NCBI GenBank assembly: GCA_934479825.1
Contig: CAKSOW010000023.1
Span: 1-44,633 of the forward strand
DNA length: 44,633 nt
Direction: 5' to 3'
Origin: an uncultured Eubacteriales bacterium
GTDB lineage: Bacteria; Bacillota; Clostridia; Oscillospirales; CAG-382
In this document: one piece after another, positions 24,813 through 33,216 of the stretch
How positions within the stretch are numbered: the first letter of the stretch is position 1
Layout: the number at the start of each line of letters is the position of its first letter
The notes under the pieces: model-generated
What the model was told of the DNA's origin: nothing
The model's input: the letters and a program-made list of their open reading frames with translations, nothing else
Databases searched by the model: none
Translations under genes and position numbers: made by a program

Positions 24813-25882
24813 CTTTTCGGAAAGTGACCAAAGAGGCACTTTGGGAGGGCTTTTCTTTTTCGGAAAAGCCCGGAAAGAGTGCTTTTCGTTTCGCGAAAAG
24901 TATTAGGGACGGTTTTGGTGTTACTTTTTCGCTTGTACGAAAAAGTAACCAAAAAGTACACCGAGGGCTGCGGCCCTCTGGACTCCGGAGAGCGGTTCAA
25001 AACCCGTGCGGTGGGATTTCAGATGAAATTTGAAATGGTCAGCGTATTAAGATTTTTTGCGAAAATTCATAAGAACCGCGATACGCACGGCCTTGTTTTG
25101 AACCGGTGCGAAAGGGAAGTTCGGGAGCAAACGCAGAATCGGGTTTTGTGGGAAATTGAGGTTGCAGTACAGGCTTGACGCCGCAAGCGGCTGTTTAAAA
25201 GGGAAAGTGTACGTTATCTTTGTTGCGGTGGAAACGGGAAATTGACGTGAGTGATTGGAAAGTTTGGTGTAAATCTGTGGTTTACATAATATGCAGAAAA
25301 CCGGAATTTTTATACTCTCACAAAGTTTTTCATTTTCTCAAAAATGGCTCTCTGTCCTCTCAAAAACGAATTCCCGCCAAACTCCCCCATTCCCTGAAAC
25401 ACATAACCTGCTGTCCGCCCAAATCAAACTTCGCCTTTTTATAAATACCTACAAATCCTTGCGCAGTAAAATAACCCCCTCGCACCGGTTCAAAATACTC
25501 CGAGCTGTATGGCACAAGGCTGTAAATTTTTGTAAAACATCTTGATAGCACCTGGTTGGCGTTTTAATAAGTAATCCCCACGCTCGGAATTTTGAACCGT
25601 ACCCCGGGAGTCCAGAGGGCCGCAGCCCTCGGTCTGCTTTTGGTTACTTTTCGCAGAGACGAAAAGTAACATGAAAACGTCCCTTTTAGTTACTTTTTCG
25701 TACAAGCGAAAAAGTAACAGAAAATCGTCCTTTTGGTTCTTTTTGCTAAAAGCAAAAAGAACGTAAAAACCGTCTTTTTGGGAAACTTTTCGCAGAGACG
25801 AAAAGTAACAGAAAACGTCTCTTTGGGTTCTTTTTGCAGAAACAAAAAGAACCCAAAGTTTTTTTAAATCGGCTAAAACCCC
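24813..25882 (+). repeat. Island 3: core copy 3 (arm X - centre - arm Z) and a five-unit hairpin array
   Basis: Left array contains GGGCTTTTC ... GAAAAGCCC and GTTACTTTTTCG-CTTGTA-CGAAAAAGTAAC. Flank hairpin GAGGGC-TGCG-GCCCTC precedes the core. Left arm X is 24994-25104, centre 25105-25486, right arm Z 25487-25598. Arm Z pairs GGTTCAAAAT / ATTTTGAACC, then TCCGAGC / GCTCGGA after a two-base bulge. The right array (25640-25858) has five hairpins spaced about 46 bases, with linker GTAAAA.CGTCTCTTTGG-like. No gene seen; the right cassette A is missing. Confidence 0.88.
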
Positions 25883-25911
25883 TTGACAGCACGTGCCGGA
25901 TTTATTATAAT
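25883..25911 (+). promoter_or_regulatory. Vegetative promoter of the 25985 operon
   Basis: Consensus TTGACA (25883-25888), 17 bases, TATAAT (25906-25911); 74 bases before the ATG and just outside the island 3 array. Confidence 0.9.
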
Positions 25912-25984
25912 AGGATAGAATCTATATTTATGCGTATCATAAGGTCTTGTATGATTTTCCACCGTCAGACGAAAGGAATTTTTT

Positions 25985-26473
25985 ATGATCCAGCAGGTTT
26001 TTGACTTTTTCAGCGGCGTCGGTGAATTCTGGGCGTTGTTCTTCGTTTCCGTCGTTCCGTTTATCGAATTGCGCGGTGCAATTCCGTTTGGAATCCTCGC
26101 TTTGAAAATGCCGTGGTATCAAGCTTTTCTCCTGTCGTTCGCGGCAAATTGCCTGCCAATCCCGTTCGTCTATTTTCTCACACGTCCCCTCTTCGATTGG
26201 CTTCGGAAAACCAAACTTTTTTCCGGCTTTATCGATCGCTTTGAAGCGAAAATGATGAAAAAATCCGAAAAGGTGACAAAATATAAAATCATCGGCCTTT
26301 TTCTGTTTGTGGCTGTTCCTTTGCCCGGCACGGGCGCTTATTCCGGCAGCGTGATCGCCGCCTTGTTGGACATGCCGTTCAAAAAATCCTTTGTTTCAAT
26401 CGCTTGCGGCGTATTTGTCGCCGGAATTATCATTACTTTGCTTTCTATGGGCGGTCTTATGGCCATCAAATAG
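25985..26473 (+). CDS. Putative small multidrug export protein (Sm_multidrug_ex family)
   Basis: 162 residues with four to five hydrophobic helices. The family pattern is visible in FVSVVPFIELRGAIPFGILALKMPWYQAF and, in the second half, FVAVPLPGTGAYSGSVIAALLDMPFKKSF; the two related PxPG/ELRG re-entrant-type segments resemble DedA/SNARE-associated membrane proteins. Despite the family name, transport of drugs is not well established. ATG has AAAGGAATTTTTT upstream. First gene of a probable four-gene unit. Confidence 0.88.
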   Translation: MIQQVFDFFSGVGEFWALFFVSVVPFIELRGAIPFGILALKMPWYQAFLLSFAANCLPIPFVYFLTRPLFDWLRKTKLFSGFIDRFEAKMMKKSEKVTKYKIIGLFLFVAVPLPGTGAYSGSVIAALLDMPFKKSFVSIACGVFVAGIIITLLSMGGLMAIK

Positions 26474-26539
26474 CACGCCTTTTTCCGCTTTTGTTTTTTG
26501 TCCGCTTTGAACAGCGCTTGTCCGACGGGAGATGATGTC

Positions 26540-27625
26540 TTGACAAATACTTTTTCCGGTTTGTATCAGCAAAATCCGGTGAAACGCGCGCACCGCGAAA
26601 CGGCCGCTTTGGCCGCTATGCTTCTTCTGACAACGGTGCTTTCGTATCTTGCGGCGCTTGCCGTTTCGTTGATAGGCCCGTTCTTGTCGAGCGGCATCAG
26701 CCTGGTCTTAGCCCGTCAGTTCGGCTTTTCAGCAAGCGAAGCACGGCTTATTTTGGCAGATCTTTCCGCGTCTGCGCTGTGGACGCAGTTCTATTCGATG
26801 TTAGCGGAGTTTGTCACATTCTTCTTACCGTTTGCTTTCTTTTCAAAATGCATTCAAAACCGCCCGTTCGACGAGGTTTTCCCGTTGTGCGGCGGTAAAA
26901 AAATCGGATTTTTCCCGGCGCTTTATGCCTGCCAGATGACCGTAGCGTCGGCCGCAAGCGCACTTTGCAATGCAATAGGCGGCTTTGTGGCACCGGATTT
27001 CTTTGCTTCATATCCCGTCGAGGACGCAGTGGGAATGACTGGTGCGGAAACGCTTGTGTATTTTCTGTCGCTCTGCGTATTTACTCCGTTGGTGGAGGAA
27101 TATGTGTTCCGCGGCGTGATCTTCGGCTCGCTCCGTAAATACGGTTTCGGTTATGCGGCTGTGGCAAGTGCGCTGTTGTTCGGATTGGCACACGGAGGTC
27201 CGTCGTCGCTCGCGTATGCCCTGACGGCAGGTCTTATTTTCGCGGCGGCTTATGAAATGACCGGAAGTGTGAAGTGCGGCGTGCTTTTGCATGCCTTAAA
27301 CAACACGGTCAGTTTTTTGTTCGGGACATTTTTGCCGCAGTATACCGACGAATCGTTTATCGAAACGGCCAATATGTTTTTTAACTTGTTAGTCGGCGTG
27401 CTTGCTGTATGGGGTTTTGTACACATGCTCCGCTTGGTGAATGCGAAAAAGCGGGCAGACGGAGAAACGCTCGAAAGAGGCGGCTCCGAAGAGATCCACG
27501 AACCCGAACCGCCCGCCGCGCAGACGCCGCAGGTTCCGTTAAAAGCGTTTTTCTCGTTGGGAACGGTGTTTTACATTCTTTTATTCCTCTATAACATGAT
27601 GATGATTTACTGGTACGGTTATTGA
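26540..27625 (+). CDS. CPBP family intramembrane metalloprotease
   Basis: A membrane protein of the CAAX prenyl protease-like / bacteriocin-processing (CPBP, ABI) family with about eight helices. The three motifs are clear: EEYVFRGVIFGSLRKYG (EExxxR), LLFGLAHGG (FxxxH) and LLHALNNTVSF (HxxxN). The C terminus has a charged loop (about 300-335) and one more helix. 361 residues if started at TTG 26540, which has GGGAG 8 bases upstream; the frame is open from TTG 26498 with no ribosome site. Substrate unknown. One base separates it from tadA. Confidence 0.88.
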   Translation: MTNTFSGLYQQNPVKRAHRETAALAAMLLLTTVLSYLAALAVSLIGPFLSSGISLVLARQFGFSASEARLILADLSASALWTQFYSMLAEFVTFFLPFAFFSKCIQNRPFDEVFPLCGGKKIGFFPALYACQMTVASAASALCNAIGGFVAPDFFASYPVEDAVGMTGAETLVYFLSLCVFTPLVEEYVFRGVIFGSLRKYGFGYAAVASALLFGLAHGGPSSLAYALTAGLIFAAAYEMTGSVKCGVLLHALNNTVSFLFGTFLPQYTDESFIETANMFFNLLVGVLAVWGFVHMLRLVNAKKRADGETLERGGSEEIHEPEPPAAQTPQVPLKAFFSLGTVFYILLFLYNMMMIYWYGY

Positions 27626-27626
27626 C

Positions 27627-28109
27627 ATGACAGATAAGAAAAAATTCATGCGGCATGCGATAGGACGTGCCAAAACGGCGGCCAAATACGGCGAAACGCC
27701 GGTCGGAGCGGTCATCGTAAAGGACGGAAAAGTTATCGCAGGCGGCAGAAACCGGCGTGAAACCGGAAAAAACGCGTTGTACCACGCGGAGCTTGCCGCC
27801 ATTGACGCGGCTTGCCGCAAGCTTGGCGGATGGCGTCTCATTGGGTGCGATTTGTATGTAACGCTCGAACCGTGCCCCATGTGTGCCGGCGCTATCATTG
27901 CTTCGCGCATAGAACACGTTTATTTCGGGGCATATGATAAAAAAGCCGGTTCTTTCGGCAGTATTGCCGATTTCAACACAATCGGCTACAATCATAAACC
28001 GCTTGTGACCGGCGGTGTCTTAGAAGAGGAATGCGCCGGTCTTTTGTCAGATTTCTTTAAAAATTTACGCTTGAAGAAAAAGCAGAATATAAAGGGTGAT
28101 CAATCATGA
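27627..28109 (+). CDS. tadA: tRNA-specific adenosine deaminase
   Basis: Converts A34 to inosine in tRNA-Arg(ACG) so that one tRNA reads CGU, CGC and CGA. 160 residues. Zinc site: His53 and catalytic Glu55 in HAELAAIDAACR, and Cys83 and Cys86 in EPCPMCAGAI. The C terminus FFKNLRLKKKQ is the basic tail expected for tRNA binding. No clear ribosome site is present; translation is probably coupled to the CPBP gene ending one base earlier. Confidence 0.95.
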   Translation: MTDKKKFMRHAIGRAKTAAKYGETPVGAVIVKDGKVIAGGRNRRETGKNALYHAELAAIDAACRKLGGWRLIGCDLYVTLEPCPMCAGAIIASRIEHVYFGAYDKKAGSFGSIADFNTIGYNHKPLVTGGVLEEECAGLLSDFFKNLRLKKKQNIKGDQS

Positions 28110-29131
28110 AAAAGACAGCGATTATCGGACTTGGTTCCATCAGCGCAGTTCACGTGGCCTCTTTAACGGAAGGCGATTTTGCGAAAATTGTCGCGATATG
28201 CGATATTGACGCAGAGAAATTAGTCAAAACGGCGGCTAAGATTCCCTATCCGGTACGCACCTATACCGATTACAAGGCAATGCTTGCCGAAGTAAAGCCG
28301 GAGGTGGTGCACATCTGCACGCCGCATTTTCTGCACAGCGTCATGGCTATCGACAGTATGCGCGCCGGTGCAGACGTTTATCTGGAAAAACCGGCGGCGT
28401 TGAATTACGACGAGGGTTTGGAAATTTTAAAAGTAGAAAAAGAGACCGGCAAAAAGGTGTGCGTCTCGTTTCAGAATCGTGTGATTCCGACCAATCTGAC
28501 GGCGAAAACCTTGATCGATTCGGGCGAACTCGGCGCTTTTCTCGGGGCACGCGCCTTTATGACATGGAACCGTTCGGGCGCGTATTACACGCAAAGCCCA
28601 TGGAGAGGCCGTTTTGCGACCGAGGGGGGCGGCGTGTTGATGAATCAATCGATTCACACGCTGGATCTGTTGTATTATTTCGGCGGTAAAATCGACTATA
28701 CGCAGGGGACGACGTCGTTACGCAAAAATGCGTCGATCATTGAGGTAGAGGACACGGCGGAAGCGACTCTTTTCTATGAGAGCGGCCGGACGGCGATCTT
28801 CTATGCGACCAACTGCAACGTGGTGGACTCTTCGGTCATGATTGAAGTGTATTTGGAAAGAGGCAAGCTGTTATTGCAGGATAACAAGCTTTATAAAGAT
28901 GTCGGCCGAGGTTATGAACTGGTGATAGACGATTCGGCGCAGATGGCGTTGGGAAAACTGGTATGGGGTAACGGACATGCCATGATGATGCGCCGATTTT
29001 ATGCGGTTCTTGACGGTGCGGACGAATACTATTGCACGTTGGAGGACGCCTTGCAGGTATTAAAAGTAATCGGTGACATTTACAAGACATCCGGAAAACA
29101 GGAGAGTGCGGTTACGCGGCCGCAACGATAA
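28106..29131 (+). CDS. Gfo/Idh/MocA family oxidoreductase
   Basis: NAD(P)-dependent oxidoreductase, probably acting on a sugar or inositol-like compound; the substrate cannot be inferred. 341 residues. N-terminal Rossmann motif IIGLGSISAVH, the EKPAALNYDEG motif near residue 95 (Lys is usually catalytic), and a C-terminal alpha/beta domain with GGGVLMNQSIHTLDLLYYFGG, whose His is part of the active site in the family. The start overlaps tadA as ATGA, with AAAGGGTGATC upstream. The stop is followed directly by cassette A of island 4. Confidence 0.93.
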   Translation: MKKTAIIGLGSISAVHVASLTEGDFAKIVAICDIDAEKLVKTAAKIPYPVRTYTDYKAMLAEVKPEVVHICTPHFLHSVMAIDSMRAGADVYLEKPAALNYDEGLEILKVEKETGKKVCVSFQNRVIPTNLTAKTLIDSGELGAFLGARAFMTWNRSGAYYTQSPWRGRFATEGGGVLMNQSIHTLDLLYYFGGKIDYTQGTTSLRKNASIIEVEDTAEATLFYESGRTAIFYATNCNVVDSSVMIEVYLERGKLLLQDNKLYKDVGRGYELVIDDSAQMALGKLVWGNGHAMMMRRFYAVLDGADEYYCTLEDALQVLKVIGDIYKTSGKQESAVTRPQR

Positions 29132-29200
29132 AGGGCGGCTATGCCGCCTGCCGATTCTCACGCGCAGCGTGAGAGAGCCGTCCCGAAAGGGGCGGCTCTT
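29132..29200 (+). repeat. Cassette A copy 5 (left edge of island 4)
   Basis: GGGCGGC-TAT-GCCGCC, CTCACGC-GCA-GCGTGAG, AGCCGTCCC-GAAA-GGGGCGGCT. It starts at the base after the oxidoreductase stop codon. Confidence 0.85.
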
Positions 29201-30138
29201 GTTGTTTCTTTTAGCAAAAAGAAACAACAAGAGGGATGTTTTTCTTTTCCTGATAGGCATGGAAAGAGGCTCTCAGGGAAATTTTCCTTTTTTAGAAAAT
29301 TTCCCTAAGGGACGGTTTGGGGAGCTTTTCGTTTCGCGAAAAGCCTGAAAAGAGAGGTTTTTGTGTTACTTTTTGCTTCTGCGAAAAGTAAGTAAAAGGG
29401 GACGTTTTTTCTGTTACTTTTTGCGGCGTGCAAAAAGTAACCAAAAACACGCCGAGGGCTGCGGCCCTCTGGACTCCCAGGGAACGGTTCAAAGCAGTGT
29501 ATCGGCATGCTTTTTATAGAAATTTAATCGGTTCGTGTCTAAAACAGCTTTCATGCTTTGAACCGGTGCGAGGGGGTTATTTTACTGCGCAAGGAGTTGC
29601 AAGTGTTTTTGAAAAGGCATGCTCCGATTTGGGCGGACAGTAGGTTATGTGTTTCAGGAAATGGGAAAGTTTGGTGGGAAGCTGTGTTTGAGAGAACAGA
29701 AAGTTTTTATTTGGGAAAACGGATAGTTTCGGGTGAGAATGCAAAATTCCAATTTTTGCGCACACATACATTTTTGATAATTTCAAAAAATTTCATCGGC
29801 GCACATCATTCTTGTAACACGCCAAGCCCTATTTTTGCTCCAAACTTTCTACTTAACCCACATCAAATTCTCATTTCCACCGCAACAAAGATAACGTACA
29901 CTTTCTCTTTTAAACGACCGCTTGCGGCGGCAAGCACGCCCCCCGGGAGTCGGGAGGGTCGCAACCCTCGTGGCTGCTTTTTGGTTCTTTTTGCAGAAAC
30001 AAAAAGAACGTAAAAACGTCTCTTTTGGTTACTTTTTCGTACAAGCGAAAAAGTAACGTAAAATCAGCTCTTAGGGAAATTTTCAAAAAAAAGAAAAACT
30101 TCCCTAAGAGCCCCTTTCCATGCCTATCAGAAAAAAAA
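29201..30138 (-). repeat. Island 4: core copy 4, reversed, one arm lost (arm Y - centre)
   Basis: Left array has GTTGTTTCTTTT-AGCA-AAAAGAAACAAC and GGGAAATTTTC ... GAAAATTTCCC. Arm Y in reverse is 29486-29564, and the centre in reverse runs from 29565 to about 29937, where it ends at the GCCGCAAGC block and jumps straight to CCCCGGGAGTCGGGAGGG; the X arm expected there is missing. Right array 29975-30138 has GTTCTTTTTG and GTTACTTTTTCG stems. No gene seen. Confidence 0.85.
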
Positions 30139-30181
30139 GCATCCCCCTGTGTTACTTTACAAAAGTAACACAGGGGGATGC
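30131..30181 (-). terminator. Strong terminator of the histidine kinase gene, built on a repeat hairpin
   Basis: A perfect 20-bp stem GCATCCCCCTGTGTTACTTT / AAAGTAACACAGGGGGATGC (30139-30181) with loop ACA; on minus it is followed by eight T. The tip is the GTTACTTT/AAAGTAAC hairpin of the array family. Confidence 0.92.
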
Positions 30182-30190
30182 CACTCACGC

Positions 30191-31588
30191 TTACACGCGA
30201 GATACTGCCGCCGTCTGTTCGCCGGATCCAACCGGCGTGCGTGGAAAAATAAGCGAAATACGAAATACCTTTTCTTCCGGCGATGGCTCAATACGCACTG
30301 ACGCACCGGGAACAGATTCCACAATCGTCCGAACGCTCTTCAAGCCCAGCCCGTGCATAACATGATCACTTTTGCGCGTTACAATGCCGTTGCGATCCGT
30401 AAACAGCACGCCGTCATAGGAATTCTCAGCCGTAATCGTCAGCCATTTGACGCGCCTTGACCCGGTAAATGAAATAAATCGCTCGCCTTCCGGCACTCTT
30501 TGTGCCGCCTCAAAGGCATTATCCGCAAGATTGGACAAAACCGTGCACAACTCCGGGTCAGCAAGCGGAATTTCCTTTCCGATGACAAGACTGCCCGAAA
30601 AAGCAATATCCGCGCCCTCACAGCGTCTGGCAAGATTCTGTAAGACCGCGTCGGCAAGCGTATTATCCGAATAAGAAACCGTGTTCTGCCGCATACCGTC
30701 AAAGCGTGTGGCAATGCCGGAAAGATATTCGCTGGCACGCTCGAATTCACCGCTGTCGATCAGCGCTTTCAGCCCGGCAAGCTGGTTTTTGTAATCATGC
30801 CGGAATCGCCGCATTTCTTCCAACGTCTGCGCCTGGGCGCTGTAATAATTGTAATACTTTTCTTCACGTTGCCGACTGTCGTCTTTTTTTGTCTGCGCGA
30901 TATGCGTCATGGTGGCATGATAGCGGGCAAGTAACCAAATCCCGCCGTACAAAAGCAGGCACAGTATAAGATGCGTCACGGCGTACATGCGCACGCTTTT
31001 GGCGCCCTCTCCCGTCACAGCCGCTTCGGTCAGGGTAAATAACAGAAACAATGTCACGGAAATACACAGATACGTAAGCATTTTCGGTGTGAACTCAGGA
31101 GCGCGCGCCCCATTTACCGTGCAGGCGTTTCTTGCGATACGTTCAAACAGACATGTCATCAAAAAGGCTGCGCACAGCACACAAATCGGTAAAACCGCGG
31201 CGTTTCCTTCCAATCCGGAGGAAAAGGCCGGTACGGACCGATTGGTCACAATTCTCAGCAAAGCAATGATAATGGTACGCGCCGCCGTAAGCAGAAAAAC
31301 GTGAATTCCGGCGGTATAATAACGCATACGGACAAGCCCGTCCGTGAAGATCAAGGATAAGAGAAAATTGACCGCCAAAAGCATTAAAGCAAAGTAACGG
31401 CAGTCAAGCCATAAAATTCCGGCCGCCGTTGCCGCCATATGGAACAACACCGAAACCGTAAAATAGCCGGATGCGGAAAAGCCTTTTTTCAAACGACACA
31501 CGGAAAGATAGCTCTTGGTGCAGGAAAATGCAAAGATCCCAGAGCATATCAAACAGCATATGAACAAAAAAACTTCTACATCCGACAT
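30191..31588 (-). CDS. Orphan GHKL-type sensor histidine kinase (AgrC/ComD-like)
   Basis: 465 residues. Six or more hydrophobic helices (residues 1-220) form the sensor, followed by a coiled linker and the phosphoacceptor region MRRFRHDYKNQLAGLKALIDSG with His264. The ATPase lacks classical long spacing and is of the GHKL class: NLADNAFEAAQ near 358, HGLGLKSVRTIVES near 420. This is the layout of peptide-pheromone sensors (HPK10). No response regulator or signal-peptide gene is adjacent. ATG has GAGAGGAATACC upstream. The last codons and stop lie inside a degenerate CTCACGC hairpin of cassette A. Confidence 0.9.
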   Translation of the reverse strand: MSDVEVFLFICCLICSGIFAFSCTKSYLSVCRLKKGFSASGYFTVSVLFHMAATAAGILWLDCRYFALMLLAVNFLLSLIFTDGLVRMRYYTAGIHVFLLTAARTIIIALLRIVTNRSVPAFSSGLEGNAAVLPICVLCAAFLMTCLFERIARNACTVNGARAPEFTPKMLTYLCISVTLFLLFTLTEAAVTGEGAKSVRMYAVTHLILCLLLYGGIWLLARYHATMTHIAQTKKDDSRQREEKYYNYYSAQAQTLEEMRRFRHDYKNQLAGLKALIDSGEFERASEYLSGIATRFDGMRQNTVSYSDNTLADAVLQNLARRCEGADIAFSGSLVIGKEIPLADPELCTVLSNLADNAFEAAQRVPEGERFISFTGSRRVKWLTITAENSYDGVLFTDRNGIVTRKSDHVMHGLGLKSVRTIVESVPGASVRIEPSPEEKVFRISLIFPRTPVGSGEQTAAVSRV

Positions 31589-31612
31589 GAGGTATTCCTC
31601 TCATAACGTATT

Positions 31613-31685
31613 AGTTAAATGAACAAAAATGAACAAAAACACTTTAACTGATTCACATTATACCATATTTTTTTAAAAAATGCAA
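31613..31685 (-). promoter_or_regulatory. Promoter of the histidine kinase with repeats
   Basis: On minus: TTGCAT (31685-31680), 17 bases, TATAAT (31662-31657). Downstream of it, between promoter and gene, the inverted pair AGTTAAA (31613-31619) and TTTAACT (31643-31649) encloses two direct copies of ATGAACAAAA (31619-31628, 31629-31638), which could be a regulator site in the leader. Confidence 0.75.
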
Positions 31686-31804
31686 TAGTTTTTTGAGAAA
31701 ATAATTAACAAAATCCGAAAATGTGTCAGATGTTTGTCTTTGTTTTTATGATGTTTGCCGATTTGAGAAGATTTTAAGCAGTTCAACTTGTCCCAAGGAG
31801 TGTT

Positions 31805-31870
31805 TGTACAAGGGCTGCTCGCCCTTGACCTCGCCCGCTTTTCTTAAAAGAAAAGCGGGGCAAAAGAATT
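31805..31870. repeat. Third unit of family 2, divergent and partial
   Basis: CAAGGG-CTGCTCG-CCCTTG followed by CCGCTTTTC-TTAAAA-GAAAAGCGG and CAAAAGAATTT. Compared with the units at 9534 and 9680 the stem changes CAAC...GTTG to CCGC...GCGG on both sides, keeping pairing. The third hairpin of the unit is absent. Confidence 0.85.
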
Positions 31871-31889
31871 TTATATTTGAGGTTTTTGT

Positions 31890-32075
31890 TTCAGGTTCTT
31901 TGACCCCGCCTTTCTCACAAAAGGCAGAATGTCAAGTTTTTTGGCTCCATCTTTCCCGAAAGAAAGGCAAAGTTTCAAGTTCTTTGGCTCCACCTTTCTT
32001 GAAAGAAAGGTGGAATTTCAAGTTCTTTGGTTTCACCTTTCTCGAAAGAAAGGTGAATGTCACGAAAGAAAGGTA
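31890..32075. repeat. Tandem hairpin array reaching into the WbsX-like gene
   Basis: Four to five units of 45-50 bases: a hairpin of the type CCACCTTTC-TTGA-AAGAAAGGTGG plus linker TTTCAAGTTCTTTGG. Stem ends vary (CCGCC, CCATC, CCACC, TCACC). The last unit (CACGAAAGAAAGGTAGAA) is inside the coding end of the 32060 gene. No other feature is seen in 31686-32059. Confidence 0.85.
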
Positions 32076-33172
32076 GAACGGATCGCTTCCAGATAGCCGT
32101 AACCGTAAAAATCGTCGGGTTCAAGATAACTGGTTTCCGTCCATTCGTTCCAACTGTTGACCGTGATGAGCGGCGCTTTCAGATTCTTGTGCGAATCGAC
32201 ATAAGCCTTTGCCATTTCAAACCCTTTTTTGACGTTTTCCGGCGTATTTTCAAGGCATGCGTCATGCCGGTCGGAATTGTAGCGCGGACTGGAATCCCAA
32301 CCTACCGAAATATGCGGATAGTACGGCATTTTAAAGGTCCGGTCGATATACTCCCATTCTTTTTCGATATCGGCAAGAATATCGGTATACTTCCGCGCCA
32401 TGGGCGTTATGTGGACAAACTGATAGTGCGTCACGCTGTCAAATTCCAGCGCATGAACCGCCGCCGTCATATTGCCCTCAAATTTCGGGTCAAGACCGGT
32501 CACATTCATGGCACGCTCACTGCGAAGCGTCAATTGCAGTTCAAGCCCCGGAAATCCTGCCTTGACTGTCTCTTCACGAAACCAATCCAACGCGCGCTTG
32601 GTATTTTCAATGCCGCCTAATCCGCGGATGAGATTGCCAAGGTCATAGATCATATAAACCGGCTTGTCGTCGATCTTATAATACGACGGATGCGAAAAAT
32701 ACATCTCGATCGTGCGATGCACCACCGTTTCAAAAGCGGCGCGGTTCACAGCCCCGTCCCAGATCGGATAGTTCATTTCAGCCGTTCTCTTGTCCCAAAT
32801 AGAGGTCGCGGTATGGTTGGCCCACATGATATAAAACTTGACGCGGTCGTTGTTCTTGGCCTTCAAATAGCCGTTATCCAAACACTGTTCGAGGAACGGA
32901 CGGTTGTCAAACCAATACCAATCGTAAATAAATACGTTGACGCCATGGTCCGCCGCCGCATTAATCTGCATTTCCATCACATACGGGTCTGCTTCGTTGA
33001 CATACCCCCAAAGCGGCTTGCGCGGCCAGGCATGTCCCGGATAAAACGGCTTCATTGCCTTTACCGTCTGCCATTCGCCATAGCCCTCCGGCCAAAAGAT
33101 ACGCGTTCTCGGCTCATCGCCGGTGTAGCTCGGCCAGATAAAGGCCGCTACATCATACTTTTTTTCTGACAT
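32060..33172 (-). CDS. WbsX / GH99-like protein, paralog 2
   Basis: 370 residues. Pattern of the glycoside-hydrolase-99-like WbsX family, found in polysaccharide clusters and often annotated as glycosyltransferase or hydrolase: VAAFIWPSYTGDEPRTR, WPEGYGEWQTVK, NVFIYDWYWFDNRPFLEQCLDNGYL, FYIMWANHTAT and, near the end, NSWNEWTETSYLEPD, where the Glu residues are candidates for the active site. No signal peptide, so cytoplasmic. Very similar to the gene at 33217. The C terminus (STFLS, stop) is written by the adjacent hairpin repeat, unlike its paralog (EVFMEK). ATG has AAAAGGAAGAGAG upstream. Last gene of a six-gene unit. Confidence 0.85.
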   Translation of the reverse strand: MSEKKYDVAAFIWPSYTGDEPRTRIFWPEGYGEWQTVKAMKPFYPGHAWPRKPLWGYVNEADPYVMEMQINAAADHGVNVFIYDWYWFDNRPFLEQCLDNGYLKAKNNDRVKFYIMWANHTATSIWDKRTAEMNYPIWDGAVNRAAFETVVHRTIEMYFSHPSYYKIDDKPVYMIYDLGNLIRGLGGIENTKRALDWFREETVKAGFPGLELQLTLRSERAMNVTGLDPKFEGNMTAAVHALEFDSVTHYQFVHITPMARKYTDILADIEKEWEYIDRTFKMPYYPHISVGWDSSPRYNSDRHDACLENTPENVKKGFEMAKAYVDSHKNLKAPLITVNSWNEWTETSYLEPDDFYGYGYLEAIRSTFLS

Positions 33173-33216
33173 GTTTCTTCTCTCTTCCTTTTTTCTTTTT
33201 TCTCCGCTTTAAGCGG

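Noticed and set aside
25640..25858. CRISPR array
   Set aside because: Units are about 46 bases, but the variable part is a self-complementary stem, not a unique spacer, and no cas gene is present.
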